Assembly (NCBI GenBank): GCA_938039225.1
Contig: CALHVH010000014.1
Location: forward strand, 1-26,481
From: an uncultured Gammaproteobacteria bacterium
Lineage (GTDB): Bacteria; Pseudomonadota; Gammaproteobacteria; Steroidobacterales; JABDMI01
Length of the DNA: 26,481 bases
Direction of reading: 5' to 3'
Shown: positions 7,795 through 16,771 of the stretch, piece by piece
How the letters are laid out: each line of letters begins with the position of its first letter
Numbering within the stretch: the first letter of the stretch is position 1
The notes under the pieces: model-generated
Databases searched by the model: none
Told to the model about the DNA's origin: nothing
Seen by the model: the letters and a program-made list of their open reading frames with translations, nothing else
Program-made: the position numbers and the translations under genes

Positions 7795-8067
7795 TCAAGC
7801 AAATAATAAAGCGTCTAATTTGTCCTGGCGATGCAATGCATATAAATCATCGCAACCACCCACATGCACATCGCCAATGAAAATCTGAGGAACAGTTCTG
7901 CCACCATTAGACTTTTCTAACATCTCGCGATATTTTTCCTGATCTCTATCAACTTGATACTCAGTAAACTCGATGCCTTTATGTTTTAAGAGCTGTTTTG
8001 CTCGGACACAATACGGACAATAGTCTTTACTATAAACCTTTACATCCGCAACTTGTTTTGTATTCAT
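7795..8067 (-). CDS. grxC: Glutaredoxin 3
   Basis: The 90-residue single-domain glutaredoxin carries the dithiol active site C17-P-Y-C20. It also has the cis-proline segment GGRTVPQIFIGD and the glutathione-binding GGCDDL motif, with an extra cysteine in GGC. It reduces protein disulfides and mixed glutathione disulfides in the cytosol using glutathione. It is 24 bp downstream of the rhodanese gene in the same run. Length and motifs are standard. Confidence 0.95.
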   Translation of the reverse strand: MNTKQVADVKVYSKDYCPYCVRAKQLLKHKGIEFTEYQVDRDQEKYREMLEKSNGGRTVPQIFIGDVHVGGCDDLYALHRQDKLDALLFA

Positions 8068-8091
8068 GCCTATATCCTGTTTCTAACTGTA

Positions 8092-8511
8092 CTAACTAGA
8101 TAAGGGCAGTTTGTCATTAATCCAAGCCTGAAGGCCACCGCGAAGGATCGAAACTTGGGTATAGCCATCTTTGACCAAAACACTAGCAACACGATTACAC
8201 CGCAATCCAGTCTCACAAGCCACAATAATTGATTGGTTTTTGTCGCTTAGTTTTGCGACTACTTGAGATACTTTATCCGCCGGCATATGCAACGAATCTA
8301 CAATATGACCTTGTTTAAAGACTGATTCTGCACGAATATCCAGAACCTTAGCCCCTTGGTTAATCTTTTGTACAACTTCGGTTGGTAAAATACTGATAAA
8401 ACCACGTGAACGGATTCGCCATTCATTTATAATTATCAAACCAACGATAACGCCTGCTGCAACAAACAGCATGCTATTGTTCGCCATAAATTCAGGAAGT
8501 TTTTCTAACAT
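8092..8511 (-). CDS. Membrane-anchored rhodanese-like sulfurtransferase (YibN type)
   Basis: The 139-residue protein has one N-terminal membrane helix (about 14-29), a short basic stretch (RIRSRG) and a single rhodanese domain (about 40-136). The active-site loop holds C99 and R104 (VACETGLRC), the usual persulfide-carrying cysteine arrangement. The basic residues after the helix suggest the rhodanese domain is on the cytosolic side. Its physiological sulfur donor and acceptor are unknown. It is the first gene of the grxC-secB-gpsA run, 34 bp downstream of the transcription start predicted from a strong extended -10 element near 8545. Confidence 0.92.
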   Translation of the reverse strand: MLEKLPEFMANNSMLFVAAGVIVGLIIINEWRIRSRGFISILPTEVVQKINQGAKVLDIRAESVFKQGHIVDSLHMPADKVSQVVAKLSDKNQSIIVACETGLRCNRVASVLVKDGYTQVSILRGGLQAWINDKLPLSS

Positions 8512-8540
8512 ATTATTCTGAGCCTTTAAGTAAGCGCTGC

Positions 8541-8549
8541 ATTATACCA
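8541..8549 (-). promoter_or_regulatory. Extended -10 promoter for the rhodanese-grxC-secB-gpsA run
   Basis: On the minus strand TGG-TATAAT gives a perfect -10 hexamer (complement of 8541-8546) with an extended TGn element. It is about 30 bp upstream of the rhodanese ATG. The predicted start is near 8534, leaving a leader of roughly 23 nt. The -35 position is not a good match, which extended -10 promoters tolerate. Confidence 0.6.
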
Positions 8550-8634
8550 GCACCCTTGGCTTTGAATGAGCTTGTCAGTAAAGCAATCTCTGAGACTGAT
8601 TGATTAATAAACAAGACCATAAAGCAGATTCACA

Positions 8635-10194
8635 ATGAGCCAAGCCGAAAAACCAATACTCACCAAAAAACCTATTGTTCTAGCCATCATGGATGGATGG
8701 GGATATAGCGAAGAACCTGAAAATAATGCTATTTTGTCAGCAAATACGCCCCTTTGGGATAAACTTTGGGAATCTGGCTCACGTAATTTCATCCATACAT
8801 CCGGTGAAAAAGTAGGCTTACCAGAAGGTCAAATGGGTAATTCTGAAGTCGGTCATTTAAATTTAGGGGCTGGAAGAGTGGTATATCAAGATTATACCCG
8901 CGTAACAAAAGCCATAAAAGACGGTACTTTTACCCAAAACCCAGTCATCAATGAAGCGCTTAACCAAGCCAAGGGTCATGCTGTGCATGTAATTGGTTTA
9001 CTCTCGCCAGGCGGTGTTCACAGCCATGAAGATCATATTTTTGCCATGCTGCAACATGCTTTGGACACTACAGATGGCGAAGTGTACCTACATGCCATTC
9101 TTGATGGTCGTGACACTCCACCACGTAGTGCAAAAGAATCTTTACTTAAAGCTGAGGCCTTATTTAATAAAGCTGGTCGAGGTCATGTGGCCAGTGTAAT
9201 TGGACGTTATTTTGCCATGGATAGGGATAATCGTTGGGAGCGGGTGCAAAAAGCCTACGACCTTTATACACAAGCCGAAGCTGAATACCGCAGCACCAGT
9301 TCAGTCAATGCACTTGCTGCCGCCTATGCTCGTGATGAAAATGATGAATTTGTTTCGGCCACTGCAATCTTTCATAAAGCACATAACCCAGCAAAAATTC
9401 AGTCAGGCGATAGCGTTATTTTTATGAATTTCAGAGCGGATAGAGCACGCGAACTTACTCGTTGTTTTACTGAGAAGGAATTCACAGGTTTTACCCGTCA
9501 GTCTGAACCTAAGCTCGGTATGTTTGTGTGCTTAACTGAATATCAAAAACAAATTGACGCTCCTGTTGCTTATGGTCCTGATTCATTAAGCAATACACTT
9601 GGGGAATATGTTTCAAACCTTGGTTTAAACCAACTCCGTATTGCTGAGACTGAAAAGTACGCTCACGTTACCTTCTTCTTCAATGGTGGCGAAGAAACTC
9701 CCTTTAAAAATGAAGATCGTGTACTTGTGCCTTCGCCCGATGTAGCTACTTACGACTTACAACCAGAAATGAATGCTCCTCTGGTAACAGACAAACTTGT
9801 CAATGCCATTGAGTCTAGCAAATATGACTTAATCGTAGTGAATTATGCCAATGCTGATATGGTTGGCCATTCAGGCAAGTTTCCTGCTGCGGTAAAGGCC
9901 ATTGAAGCCTTAGATCTTTGCATAGGGCGTGTGACGAACTCCGTGCTAAAGGTTGGTGGTGAGATAATCATTACGGCCGATCATGGCAATGCTGAACAGA
10001 TGGAAAACCCTGAAACAGGCCAAGCCCATACTGCTCACACCACAAACGTAGTTCCTTTACTGTATATAGGACGCAAAGCAACTATAGCAGATGACGGTTT
10101 ACTCTCTGATATTGCACCAACACTCTTGCATTTAATGGGATTAGAAAAGCCTGCTGAAATGACAGGTAAGAACTTGATTTCCTTTAACGACTAA
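8635..10194 (+). CDS. gpmI: 2,3-bisphosphoglycerate-independent phosphoglycerate mutase
   Basis: This 519-residue enzyme interconverts 3- and 2-phosphoglycerate in glycolysis and gluconeogenesis, using two manganese ions and a phosphoserine intermediate. It belongs to the alkaline phosphatase superfamily. Visible signatures are metal ligand D20 in [10 protein letters not shown], catalytic S70 in [27 protein letters not shown], the FRADRAREL segment, [21 protein letters not shown] and [10 protein letters not shown]. Length is normal. It is transcribed divergently from the rhodanese gene across a 123-bp gap. It is the likely first gene of a gpmI-envC-ctpA-yibQ run seen in other gammaproteobacteria. 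Confidence 0.98.
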   Translation: MSQAEKPILTKKPIVLAIMDGWGYSEEPENNAILSANTPLWDKLWESGSRNFIHTSGEKVGLPEGQMGNSEVGHLNLGAGRVVYQDYTRVTKAIKDGTFTQNPVINEALNQAKGHAVHVIGLLSPGGVHSHEDHIFAMLQHALDTTDGEVYLHAILDGRDTPPRSAKESLLKAEALFNKAGRGHVASVIGRYFAMDRDNRWERVQKAYDLYTQAEAEYRSTSSVNALAAAYARDENDEFVSATAIFHKAHNPAKIQSGDSVIFMNFRADRARELTRCFTEKEFTGFTRQSEPKLGMFVCLTEYQKQIDAPVAYGPDSLSNTLGEYVSNLGLNQLRIAETEKYAHVTFFFNGGEETPFKNEDRVLVPSPDVATYDLQPEMNAPLVTDKLVNAIESSKYDLIVVNYANADMVGHSGKFPAAVKAIEALDLCIGRVTNSVLKVGGEIIITADHGNAEQMENPETGQAHTAHTTNVVPLLYIGRKATIADDGLLSDIAPTLLHLMGLEKPAEMTGKNLISFND

Positions 10195-10211
10195 TTAGTT
10201 GGGCATCTGTA

Positions 10212-11396
10212 ATTAAAGTTATTTTAAAAACTGTATTTTTAAGTGCATTAGTATTTTGTACAAGCCCTTTGGAAAACATTAATTCCTTTGGTTCTGCAAG
10301 TGTGCATGCCGCAAGCTATACAGAACAACAAGAAACCTTACGCAAGTTACAAAATCGGATTAAAAACTTACAAAAACAAATTCGAAAAGACACGCGATTA
10401 CGAGACGAGTCGCAATCTCAATTAGAAAACATTGATTTGGATATTGCTAAGACTCGCTCTGAGTTAGACAAAAATATCACGCAAATAGAAAAAAGTAATT
10501 TTCGCATCTCAGCTTTAGCCGAAGAAGAAACCGCTGCACTAAATAAAATGGGCGCCCAACAAAAGCAGCTTGCTGCCATGCTGAAAGCGGCACACCAAAA
10601 CCAACAAACCCCTGTATTAAAACTATTTTTAAGCGAAAAAGATCCAGCAAAATTAAGTAGGCAAATGGTTTACTACAAACATCTCATGCAAGCACAAGAA
10701 GGAGAAATAAGCAGTATTACTAAGCAAGTGCGAGGTTATGTAAGCTTGCTCGACGACGCCAGAGAAGAGAAGGCTCAACTTGAGGGTTTACAAACAAAAA
10801 ACGAAAAGGATTTAAAGCTATTAGAACAAAGTCGTAAACAACGACAAATTCTAGTTAGCCAATTAGCTGCAAATATAAAAACGCAAACCTCTGAGGCTAA
10901 TAAACTCAATGCTGAAGAAAAAGCCTTAAATAAAATACTTGCTGAATTAACGCGTACCTTAGAATCTTTCCCTAAAAACTCACAATTAAGCTTCAAGTCT
11001 TTACGTGGAAAATTACAATGGCCTGTGAAAGGGAAATTACTTCATCGCTATGGTCAAAATCGTGTGTCTGGTCAAAACATCAAATGGAAAGGCCTTTTTG
11101 TACAAGCCAAACGCGATACTCCAGTGAGGGCAGTAGCTTATGGCCGAATAGTGTATGCCGATTGGTTGCCAGGTTTAGGCTTGTTAACTATTTTAGAACA
11201 CAGCGATAACTATTTGAGCCTGTATGCTAATACAGAAATGTTATACAAAGACGTTGGAGCCTGGGTTCAAGCGGGTGAAATCATCGCAACCACAGGCGAT
11301 AGTGGGGGTAATAAAAACACTGGTCTTTACTTTGAAATACGCCGAGGAAAATCCTCATTAAACCCAAGCCCATGGTTCTCAAATAAGCTTCCTTAA
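10212..11396 (+). CDS. envC: EnvC-type murein hydrolase activator (degenerate M23/LytM); probable ATT start
   Basis: The protein is a long coiled coil (about residues 37-245) followed by a LytM domain (about 260-390). The zinc-site residues of active M23 peptidases are missing: WKGLFV replaces the usual HxGxD segment and LYFEIR replaces LHFEIR. E. coli EnvC is degenerate in the same way and activates the amidases AmiA and AmiB at the division septum from the periplasm. The start is odd. The first standard codon is TTG at 10269, and it falls after a hydrophobic stretch. The frame is open back to 10188 and encodes a good signal peptide if read from ATT at 10212 (M-K-V-I-L-K-T-V-F-L-S-A-L..., likely cut after V-H-A, residue 33). 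I chose ATT 10212, giving 394 residues. An indel near 10200 is the alternative. gpmI ends 17 bp before. Confidence 0.88.
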   Translation: MKVILKTVFLSALVFCTSPLENINSFGSASVHAASYTEQQETLRKLQNRIKNLQKQIRKDTRLRDESQSQLENIDLDIAKTRSELDKNITQIEKSNFRISALAEEETAALNKMGAQQKQLAAMLKAAHQNQQTPVLKLFLSEKDPAKLSRQMVYYKHLMQAQEGEISSITKQVRGYVSLLDDAREEKAQLEGLQTKNEKDLKLLEQSRKQRQILVSQLAANIKTQTSEANKLNAEEKALNKILAELTRTLESFPKNSQLSFKSLRGKLQWPVKGKLLHRYGQNRVSGQNIKWKGLFVQAKRDTPVRAVAYGRIVYADWLPGLGLLTILEHSDNYLSLYANTEMLYKDVGAWVQAGEIIATTGDSGGNKNTGLYFEIRRGKSSLNPSPWFSNKLP

Positions 11397-11464
11397 CCGT
11401 TAATAAAACTTAAATTAACAGCAATTTTTTCCCAATACCTCTTGCTTGGCCGTAAAATATAGGG

Positions 11465-12823
11465 ATGAGTGAGCTCTTAGCCAATTCCGAACATCAAAAC
11501 AATCCATCGAAAAAAGCTTTTAGTAAGCAAGCTTTTTCCTTGGGGTTACTACTTGGTGCAGGTTTAGCATTGGTTTTACTGCTTCAACCAAGCCCAGTGG
11601 TTGATTTACCCCAAGCCCACCAGAATCCCGAATTAAGTAATTCTATAAGTCTAATTGAAGACGCTCTACAACAAATCAATAGTGATTATATTCAAGAAAT
11701 TCCCGCAGAACAGCTGGCTGAAGCCGCCCTCAGAGGAATTTTTCAAGAGTTAGATACGCACTCAAAGTATTTAAACGAAGAAAGTTATAATAAGCTTGTA
11801 GAACAAACTGACGGAGAGTTTTTAGGTGTAGGGATTGAGATTGAAGAATCCGCTGGTCGTATGTTAATCAGTAGTTTAGTACCTGACTCTCCCGCTGATC
11901 AGATTGGCTTACAATTAGGTGACGAGATTGTTGCAATTAATGGACAAAACTTAAATACCATTTCTTATGTTCAAGTTATTAGCTTAATGCACGATGCCTC
12001 GGAATCAGTCTTAGCGTTAAATTTATTACGTGCCGAAAATGCTTTCGAAGTACAACTCACACGCGAAATAATTGCTATAGATAGTATCAAAACGCTTTTC
12101 ATTCCACATGCCGATGTACTCTCCAATCAAACCGAGAAAAACGACAATACGCAGACTGGAATTGCTTACGCACGAATTACTCACTTTAATGATTACACCG
12201 CAAAAGACTTGGAAGAAAATTTACTGGCTATTAAGAATAGTGGAGACAGCTCGCTATATGGATTAATATTGGATTTACGTAATAATCCGGGTGGCTTGGT
12301 TGAGGCAGCGGTAGAAGTAGCAGACCTGTTTCTTGAAAAAGGCACTATAGTAAGCGCCACTGGGCGGGCTAGTGATGCAGATTTCAAATTTAGAGCTAAG
12401 AAAGGTGAAATTCTTGCAACATTACCAATTGTCGTTTTAATTAATGGTTCAACTGCTTCCGCTGCCGAAATAGTTGCTGCCGCTTTAAAAGAACAAGATC
12501 GAGCGACTTTAGTAGGAAAAAATACCTACGGAAAAGGCTTGGTGCAAACAATTATTCCCATACAAAATGGCGCATTAAAGTTAACTACTTCTCGTTATTA
12601 CACTCCATCTGGTCTTTCCATCAATGAGCGTGGGGTACGCCCAGACATAAAAAGCACCGACAGTGATATGTTAATTGCGATGAGTGAATTATCTTCAAGC
12701 ACACAACAAACACTTCCTCACTATATGGCGGTAAAGGATCCAACTCTGCTTAGAGGGTGGCAGTTCCTTAATGGTAAAACCTCGCGTAATCAAATTGCTA
12801 TGGAAGCACCCGATGCAAAATAA
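11465..12823 (+). CDS. ctpA: C-terminal processing protease, S41 family (CtpA)
   Basis: The 452-residue serine protease has an uncleaved or cleavable N-terminal membrane helix (about 22-41), a PDZ domain (about 112-190, starting near the EFLGVGIEI segment) and an S41 catalytic domain. The expected Ser/Lys dyad is S332 in INGSTASAAEI and K357 in GKNTYGKGL. LILDLRNNPGGL (267-278) is the other family signature. It acts in the periplasm, trimming or degrading proteins from their C-termini. In Pseudomonas a homologue at the same place controls peptidoglycan hydrolases. The ATG at 11465 is the first in-frame start after a stop at 11453. The AGGG touching it is too close for an ideal ribosome site. 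The gene is 68 bp after envC and overlaps yibQ by 11 bp. Confidence 0.96.
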   Translation: MSELLANSEHQNNPSKKAFSKQAFSLGLLLGAGLALVLLLQPSPVVDLPQAHQNPELSNSISLIEDALQQINSDYIQEIPAEQLAEAALRGIFQELDTHSKYLNEESYNKLVEQTDGEFLGVGIEIEESAGRMLISSLVPDSPADQIGLQLGDEIVAINGQNLNTISYVQVISLMHDASESVLALNLLRAENAFEVQLTREIIAIDSIKTLFIPHADVLSNQTEKNDNTQTGIAYARITHFNDYTAKDLEENLLAIKNSGDSSLYGLILDLRNNPGGLVEAAVEVADLFLEKGTIVSATGRASDADFKFRAKKGEILATLPIVVLINGSTASAAEIVAAALKEQDRATLVGKNTYGKGLVQTIIPIQNGALKLTTSRYYTPSGLSINERGVRPDIKSTDSDMLIAMSELSSSTQQTLPHYMAVKDPTLLRGWQFLNGKTSRNQIAMEAPDAK

Positions 12824-13685
12824 TTTTCCTTGGGCGCTTTCAATCGCTTTATTAATTTCTAGTTTGCTGTTTTTAAAACCCCTTTTTGCCGAAAGACCAC
12901 AAACTGCCTCAACAAAGCATTCAAACAAGTTAAAAATTGCCATAATTATTGATGATCTTGGGCATAAATACGCCGAAGGGGTAGAGGTTATTGAATTAGA
13001 CATTCCCTTAGCCGTCGCCGTATTACCCTTCACGCCACACGGGAAAAAACTCGCAGAGCTTGCGCATGCCAATAATCAAGAGGTAATGCTGCATTTACCA
13101 ATGCAACCTAGCAGCGCTATGCATTTAATGACTGACAACACCTTATCAATACAAATGATGAAGGATGAGTTTCAAGGATTAGTGTCTAAAGCACTAGATG
13201 ACATTCCACATGTTAGTGGTGTTAACAATCACATGGGATCTTTGTTTACACAGTTGCCCGATCAAATGCAGTGGTTAATGCAATCCATACAAAACAAATC
13301 CAAAGACATTTTCTTTATTGATAGTTTCACTTCTCAATTTAGTATTGCTTATCAAATTGCTGATAAGAATAATATTGCAACAGCAAGGCGTGATGTCTTT
13401 CTTGACAGAGAGCTCTCTGCAAACCATATGCGAGCCCAAATAGATACCATCAGACGTACAGCTAATGCAAATGGTTATGCGATTGCTATCGGACATCCTT
13501 TTCCCGAAACCATAGCTTTATTAAAACAATCCATTCCCGAGCTGCGTAAGCAAGGCTTTGAATTTGTTAAAGTATCAGAGCTACTAGACACAGCAATGCT
13601 AAATTCAAATTTACAAGAACAGATAAAGCGTCAAAACTCATTACTACAAGATGCAACCGAATCAATTTCATCTGCATCAAAATAA
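12813..13685 (+). CDS. yibQ: Divergent polysaccharide deacetylase (YibQ/DUF610), exported
   Basis: From ATG 12813 the protein has 290 residues with a clear signal peptide (hydrophobic 6-22, likely cut after L-F-A near residue 26). A more upstream ATG at 12771 would add 14 residues ahead of the signal and has a worse ribosome context. The 12813 start has GGAAG seven bases upstream and overlaps the ctpA stop by 11 bp, typical of translational coupling. The mature protein is a divergent NodB-fold domain with IAIIIDDLGH (D47/D48), MLHLPMQP and NNHMGS. YibQ proteins are predicted periplasmic carbohydrate deacetylases whose substrate is not established. The envC-ctpA-yibQ order suggests work on peptidoglycan or its turnover products. 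Confidence 0.93.
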   Translation: MQNNFPWALSIALLISSLLFLKPLFAERPQTASTKHSNKLKIAIIIDDLGHKYAEGVEVIELDIPLAVAVLPFTPHGKKLAELAHANNQEVMLHLPMQPSSAMHLMTDNTLSIQMMKDEFQGLVSKALDDIPHVSGVNNHMGSLFTQLPDQMQWLMQSIQNKSKDIFFIDSFTSQFSIAYQIADKNNIATARRDVFLDRELSANHMRAQIDTIRRTANANGYAIAIGHPFPETIALLKQSIPELRKQGFEFVKVSELLDTAMLNSNLQEQIKRQNSLLQDATESISSASK

Positions 13686-13727
13686 TTATACAATCTATTT
13701 TTTAGCCTTATAAAATAATTTACAACT

Positions 13728-14117
13728 ATGATTAACTTACTCTTTGTTTGTGTAGAAAATTCATGTCGTAGCCAAATGTCGCAAGCTTTTGCGATTATGC
13801 TTGGCAACGAGTCTATTAGGGCCTATTCATCAGGCTCTAAACCATCGGGAATTGTTAACCCCAAAGCTATCGCTTCAATGGCTGAAATTGGTTACGACTT
13901 AAGCTCGCATGACTCAAAGTCTTTGGATGAAATCCCTGCGCTTGAATATGATGCGGTTGTTACTATGGGATGCGGTGATGCTTGTCCGCATGTAAAAGCA
14001 AAACAAAGAATCGATTGGCAAATACCCGATCCAAAACATATGGATGCTCAAGAATTTGCTGTTATTAGAGACGGTATTAAAGACAGAGTTAAAAAACTGT
14101 TGGAAGATTTATCATAG
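13728..14117 (+). CDS. ArsC / LMW-phosphatase-fold protein, probable thiol-linked arsenate reductase
   Basis: The 129-residue protein has the LMW-PTP P-loop with C8 and R14 (CVENSCRSQM). Further cysteines are C13, C82 and C86, the last two in MGCGDACP. IPDP (99-102) supplies the general-acid position. Thioredoxin-coupled arsenate reductases of this fold use an N-terminal P-loop cysteine plus a redox pair about 75 residues later, so C8/C82/C86 fits. The pair here is only four apart, closer than in plasmid pI258 ArsC. A phosphatase activity is the alternative. No ars regulator or efflux gene is nearby. A TATAAA -10-like hexamer at 13709-13714 lies close to the ATG and there is no ribosome site, so a very short leader is possible. 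Confidence 0.85.
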   Translation: MINLLFVCVENSCRSQMSQAFAIMLGNESIRAYSSGSKPSGIVNPKAIASMAEIGYDLSSHDSKSLDEIPALEYDAVVTMGCGDACPHVKAKQRIDWQIPDPKHMDAQEFAVIRDGIKDRVKKLLEDLS

Positions 14118-14149
14118 GGGTAGGCACTGAGGTCGAGCCGTACAGAACT

Positions 14150-15055
14150 CTATGCAAAGACCTTACTAACTAATGGCAAGTAGTGGTCAACAATTAAAAA
14201 AACAAAAATCATCATCAAGTAAGTAATCGAAAACCAAAAAGATTTCATTGGAATGTCCTCTCGTTCTTGGTCTCTAATTGCTATTGCATAATATAAATAA
14301 CGTGCACCTAAAACTAAAGCACCAATTAAATATACCCATCCGCTAAAGCCTATTAAAAACGGAAGGATGGTTACAATGATTAATAGAATTGTATAAAACA
14401 GAATATGCAAATTTGTGAATTCAATACCGTGGGTTACCGGCAACATGGGAATATTTACTTTGGCATATTCTTCTCGTCTATGAATGGCCAGGGCCCAAAA
14501 ATGAGGAGGAGTCCAAGTGAAAATTATCAAAAATAAAATGATGGCCACTGAATGCACTTCCCCAGTGACCGCCACCCAACCTAATAAAGGAGGTGCAGCG
14601 CCCGCAGCCCCACCAATAACAATATTTTGTGGTGTAGCACGTTTTAAATAGGCTGTATAAATAATCGCATAACCTAATAAAGAGAAGAACGTTAACACTG
14701 CAGATAATGGATTTACAAACAAAAATAACATCAGCATTGAAATAACACCTAAAACGACAGCAAATGCTAAGGCGCGTTTATCACTCAACTGATTTGTGAC
14801 TAATGGTCGGTGCATGGTGCGATTCATTTCTGCATCAATACGTTGGTCTAAAACCTGATTGACTACAGCAGCTGAGGCTGCGGCAAACCAAATACCCAAG
14901 CTACCAAAGACTAATGCTTGCCATCGAGGAAAAGGGCTTGAATGAATGTCAGTTGCTAAAAACATTCCGATAATTGCAGTAAATACAATTAAGGCCACAA
15001 CTCGTGGCTTAGTAAGCTCATAGTAACTACGCCACGTTGTATTTGGATCTGACAT
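14150..15055 (-). CDS. ctaB: Protoheme IX farnesyltransferase (heme O synthase)
   Basis: This 301-residue UbiA-superfamily integral membrane protein attaches a farnesyl group to heme B to make heme O, the precursor of heme A for aa3-type oxidases. It shows TKPRVV (15-20), the prenyl-diphosphate/Mg motif N66...D70...D74 ([15 protein letters not shown]) followed by MHRPL, and the second aspartate-poor segment [12 protein letters not shown]. Several hydrophobic helices span the protein. It begins 2 bp after the ctaA stop, so the two are almost certainly cotranscribed. The order SURF1, Sco-like, ctaA, ctaB is that of oxidase assembly loci. Confidence 0.96.
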   Translation of the reverse strand: MSDPNTTWRSYYELTKPRVVALIVFTAIIGMFLATDIHSSPFPRWQALVFGSLGIWFAAASAAVVNQVLDQRIDAEMNRTMHRPLVTNQLSDKRALAFAVVLGVISMLMLFLFVNPLSAVLTFFSLLGYAIIYTAYLKRATPQNIVIGGAAGAAPPLLGWVAVTGEVHSVAIILFLIIFTWTPPHFWALAIHRREEYAKVNIPMLPVTHGIEFTNLHILFYTILLIIVTILPFLIGFSGWVYLIGALVLGARYLYYAIAIRDQEREDIPMKSFWFSITYLMMIFVFLIVDHYLPLVSKVFA

Positions 15056-15057
15056 AT

Positions 15058-16158
15058 TTAATCATTTTCTCTTGCGAAGTACACCACGGCTACGGTTGCT
15101 AACAATAACAAGAGTGCAAAGGCATTATGTGCTGTGGAAATCCCTAGTTTAAAACCTGATTTAATCATAACGACCGCAACCACCAATTGCACAACAAGCA
15201 ATAACTTCATTAATAAAGCACTGTTACGTAAGCGTCCTCCTGCATTTTCAAAGCGCATTTGCTTTGAACGCTTAACTGCAAATATTCCCAGCAACACGAT
15301 GAAGAAGACGGTAGTTATTGCCCATAATCGATGCGTGAAATGAATGGCAATACGAGCAGGAGTAGCTAATACGCCACCTTCATAATTCACGCCCAAACCA
15401 CGCCACATAACAAAACCTTCAGAAAAATCCATTCCATCCGGCCAGATTTGATTTTGGCAGGTTGGAAAATCCGGACAGGCCGTGGCCGCGTAATTCGTAC
15501 TGGTCCAACCTCCTAAAGCAATTTGTACAATTAATACAAAAAGCGCAATTATGGCAAAGCTACTCAAGCGATTTAGACCATAACGATTAATAGGGTATTT
15601 TTGTTTGAACCACAACCACAACAACATTGAGGTCACTGTTAAGCCACCAATTAAGTGTCCCATGACAATCACCGGTTTTAGCAATAAGGTAACAGTCCAC
15701 ATACCTAACATGCCTTGAAAAATGACCATACCCAGTAAAGCCGTAGACAGTAAGCGGTGCTTTTTGGTTCTAAAAGCAAAAACATTAATAACTAAAATTA
15801 AAAAACCTAGGGTAGAGGCAAGATAGCGGTGAATCATTTCATTCCAAGCTTTTTGCGGTTCTACAGGTACTTCATAAGTCGATTCAGCTAAGGCAATTTC
15901 TTCAGCTGTTTGTGGTACATCTAATAAGCCATAACACCCAGGCCAGTCTGGACACCCTAAGCCTGCGTCCGTTAAACGCACAAAGGCACCAAAAACAACC
16001 ACTACTAGGGCTAACAACAAGGCCGATAATGTTGTTCTTTGCATCCAAACAGGAGAATTATCTCTTCCTGAAGGCTTAGTACTGTGGTTAATGCTGCTTG
16101 TACTATTGGTTTTACTTGGAATTATTATTTGCTCTGCAAGCGTCTTATTATCAGACAT
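15058..16158 (-). CDS. ctaA: Heme A synthase (COX15/CtaA)
   Basis: The 366-residue multi-spanning membrane protein converts heme O to heme A by oxidising a methyl group. A hydrophilic N-terminal extension of about 40 residues precedes the first helix. The C69/C75 pair ([11 protein letters not shown]) and a second pair in [12 protein letters not shown] are the conserved extracytoplasmic cysteines of the family. Conserved heme-ligand histidines appear in [25 protein letters not shown] and STAHNAFA. It starts 3 bp after the Sco-like gene and ends 2 bp before ctaB. Confidence 0.96.
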   Translation of the reverse strand: MSDNKTLAEQIIIPSKTNSTSSINHSTKPSGRDNSPVWMQRTTLSALLLALVVVVFGAFVRLTDAGLGCPDWPGCYGLLDVPQTAEEIALAESTYEVPVEPQKAWNEMIHRYLASTLGFLILVINVFAFRTKKHRLLSTALLGMVIFQGMLGMWTVTLLLKPVIVMGHLIGGLTVTSMLLWLWFKQKYPINRYGLNRLSSFAIIALFVLIVQIALGGWTSTNYAATACPDFPTCQNQIWPDGMDFSEGFVMWRGLGVNYEGGVLATPARIAIHFTHRLWAITTVFFIVLLGIFAVKRSKQMRFENAGGRLRNSALLMKLLLVVQLVVAVVMIKSGFKLGISTAHNAFALLLLLATVAVVYFAREND

Positions 16159-16161
16159 GGA

Positions 16162-16743
16162 CTATCCAATTCTTGAGTATTTAAGTAAACGTTTTAAATC
16201 TTTTTGCATTTTTTTTCCATCAGCATTTTCTGGATAGGTCAAAACCAAAAAACCCTTTGGATCTATTAAATAGGAGCCTTTTAAACCCAACTGCGCTTGA
16301 GTAAATTCATTCTGAAGGGCAGTAACAGCGTCGCTAGGAGCCAGTGCTTTGGTGTAAACACCCAAGTCTAGATTTGCATTATTAATAGTTAATAACTGAA
16401 CTCGCTGAATATCACGATTTAATAATAGATGAATGGCTTCTAATTCACGTACGCCTTTTATGCATTCTTGGTCACATTGAGTTGGCACAATAAATAACAA
16501 ACTCCACTTATCTCGTAGAGCGATACTGCCGTCTTTATTTTGTAATGTATAGGTCGTCTCTGGCAATTGCTTAGCTGGTGAAACAATTGTGCCGTAATTA
16601 ACGGTATCCGTACTGGTAAACCAGCCAAAGTTTTTCGCTAAGGCTGCCATTAGAAATGGGCCAAAAAAAAGTACAAACATAAACAAAAACATTCGTCGTC
16701 CACGTTTTTGATCGGCGGGTGTAGGTGTGTATTGTTGAGTCAT
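16162..16743 (-). CDS. Membrane-anchored Sco/thioredoxin-like oxidase assembly protein
   Basis: The 193-residue protein has one N-terminal membrane helix (about 17-37) and a periplasmic thioredoxin-like domain with C90-D-Q-E-C94, a CxxxC arrangement like the copper-binding pair of Sco1/SenC. The strand SYLIDPKGFLVLTY matches the Sco fold, but the conserved copper-ligand histidine that normally precedes it is missing. Genes of this kind lie between SURF1 and ctaA in many gammaproteobacterial oxidase loci and are usually annotated as hypothetical. A role in copper or thiol handling for the oxidase CuA centre is inferred from context. It lies 28 bp after SURF1 and 3 bp before ctaA. Confidence 0.82.
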   Translation of the reverse strand: MTQQYTPTPADQKRGRRMFLFMFVLFFGPFLMAALAKNFGWFTSTDTVNYGTIVSPAKQLPETTYTLQNKDGSIALRDKWSLLFIVPTQCDQECIKGVRELEAIHLLLNRDIQRVQLLTINNANLDLGVYTKALAPSDAVTALQNEFTQAQLGLKGSYLIDPKGFLVLTYPENADGKKMQKDLKRLLKYSRIG

Positions 16744-16771
16744 TATTTTAAAAATTCACTTAATATATTTG

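Noticed and set aside
10269..11396. EnvC starting at TTG 10269
   Set aside because: This start leaves out the hydrophobic export signal encoded just upstream in the same open frame and has no ribosome site.
12771..12812. Longer YibQ N-terminus from ATG 12771
   Set aside because: It adds 14 residues before a normal signal peptide. ATG 12813 has a GGAAG ribosome site and couples to the ctpA stop.
12695..13072. 125-codon minus-strand frame across the ctpA/yibQ junction
   Set aside because: It is antisense to two recognised genes and its composition looks like a shadow frame.
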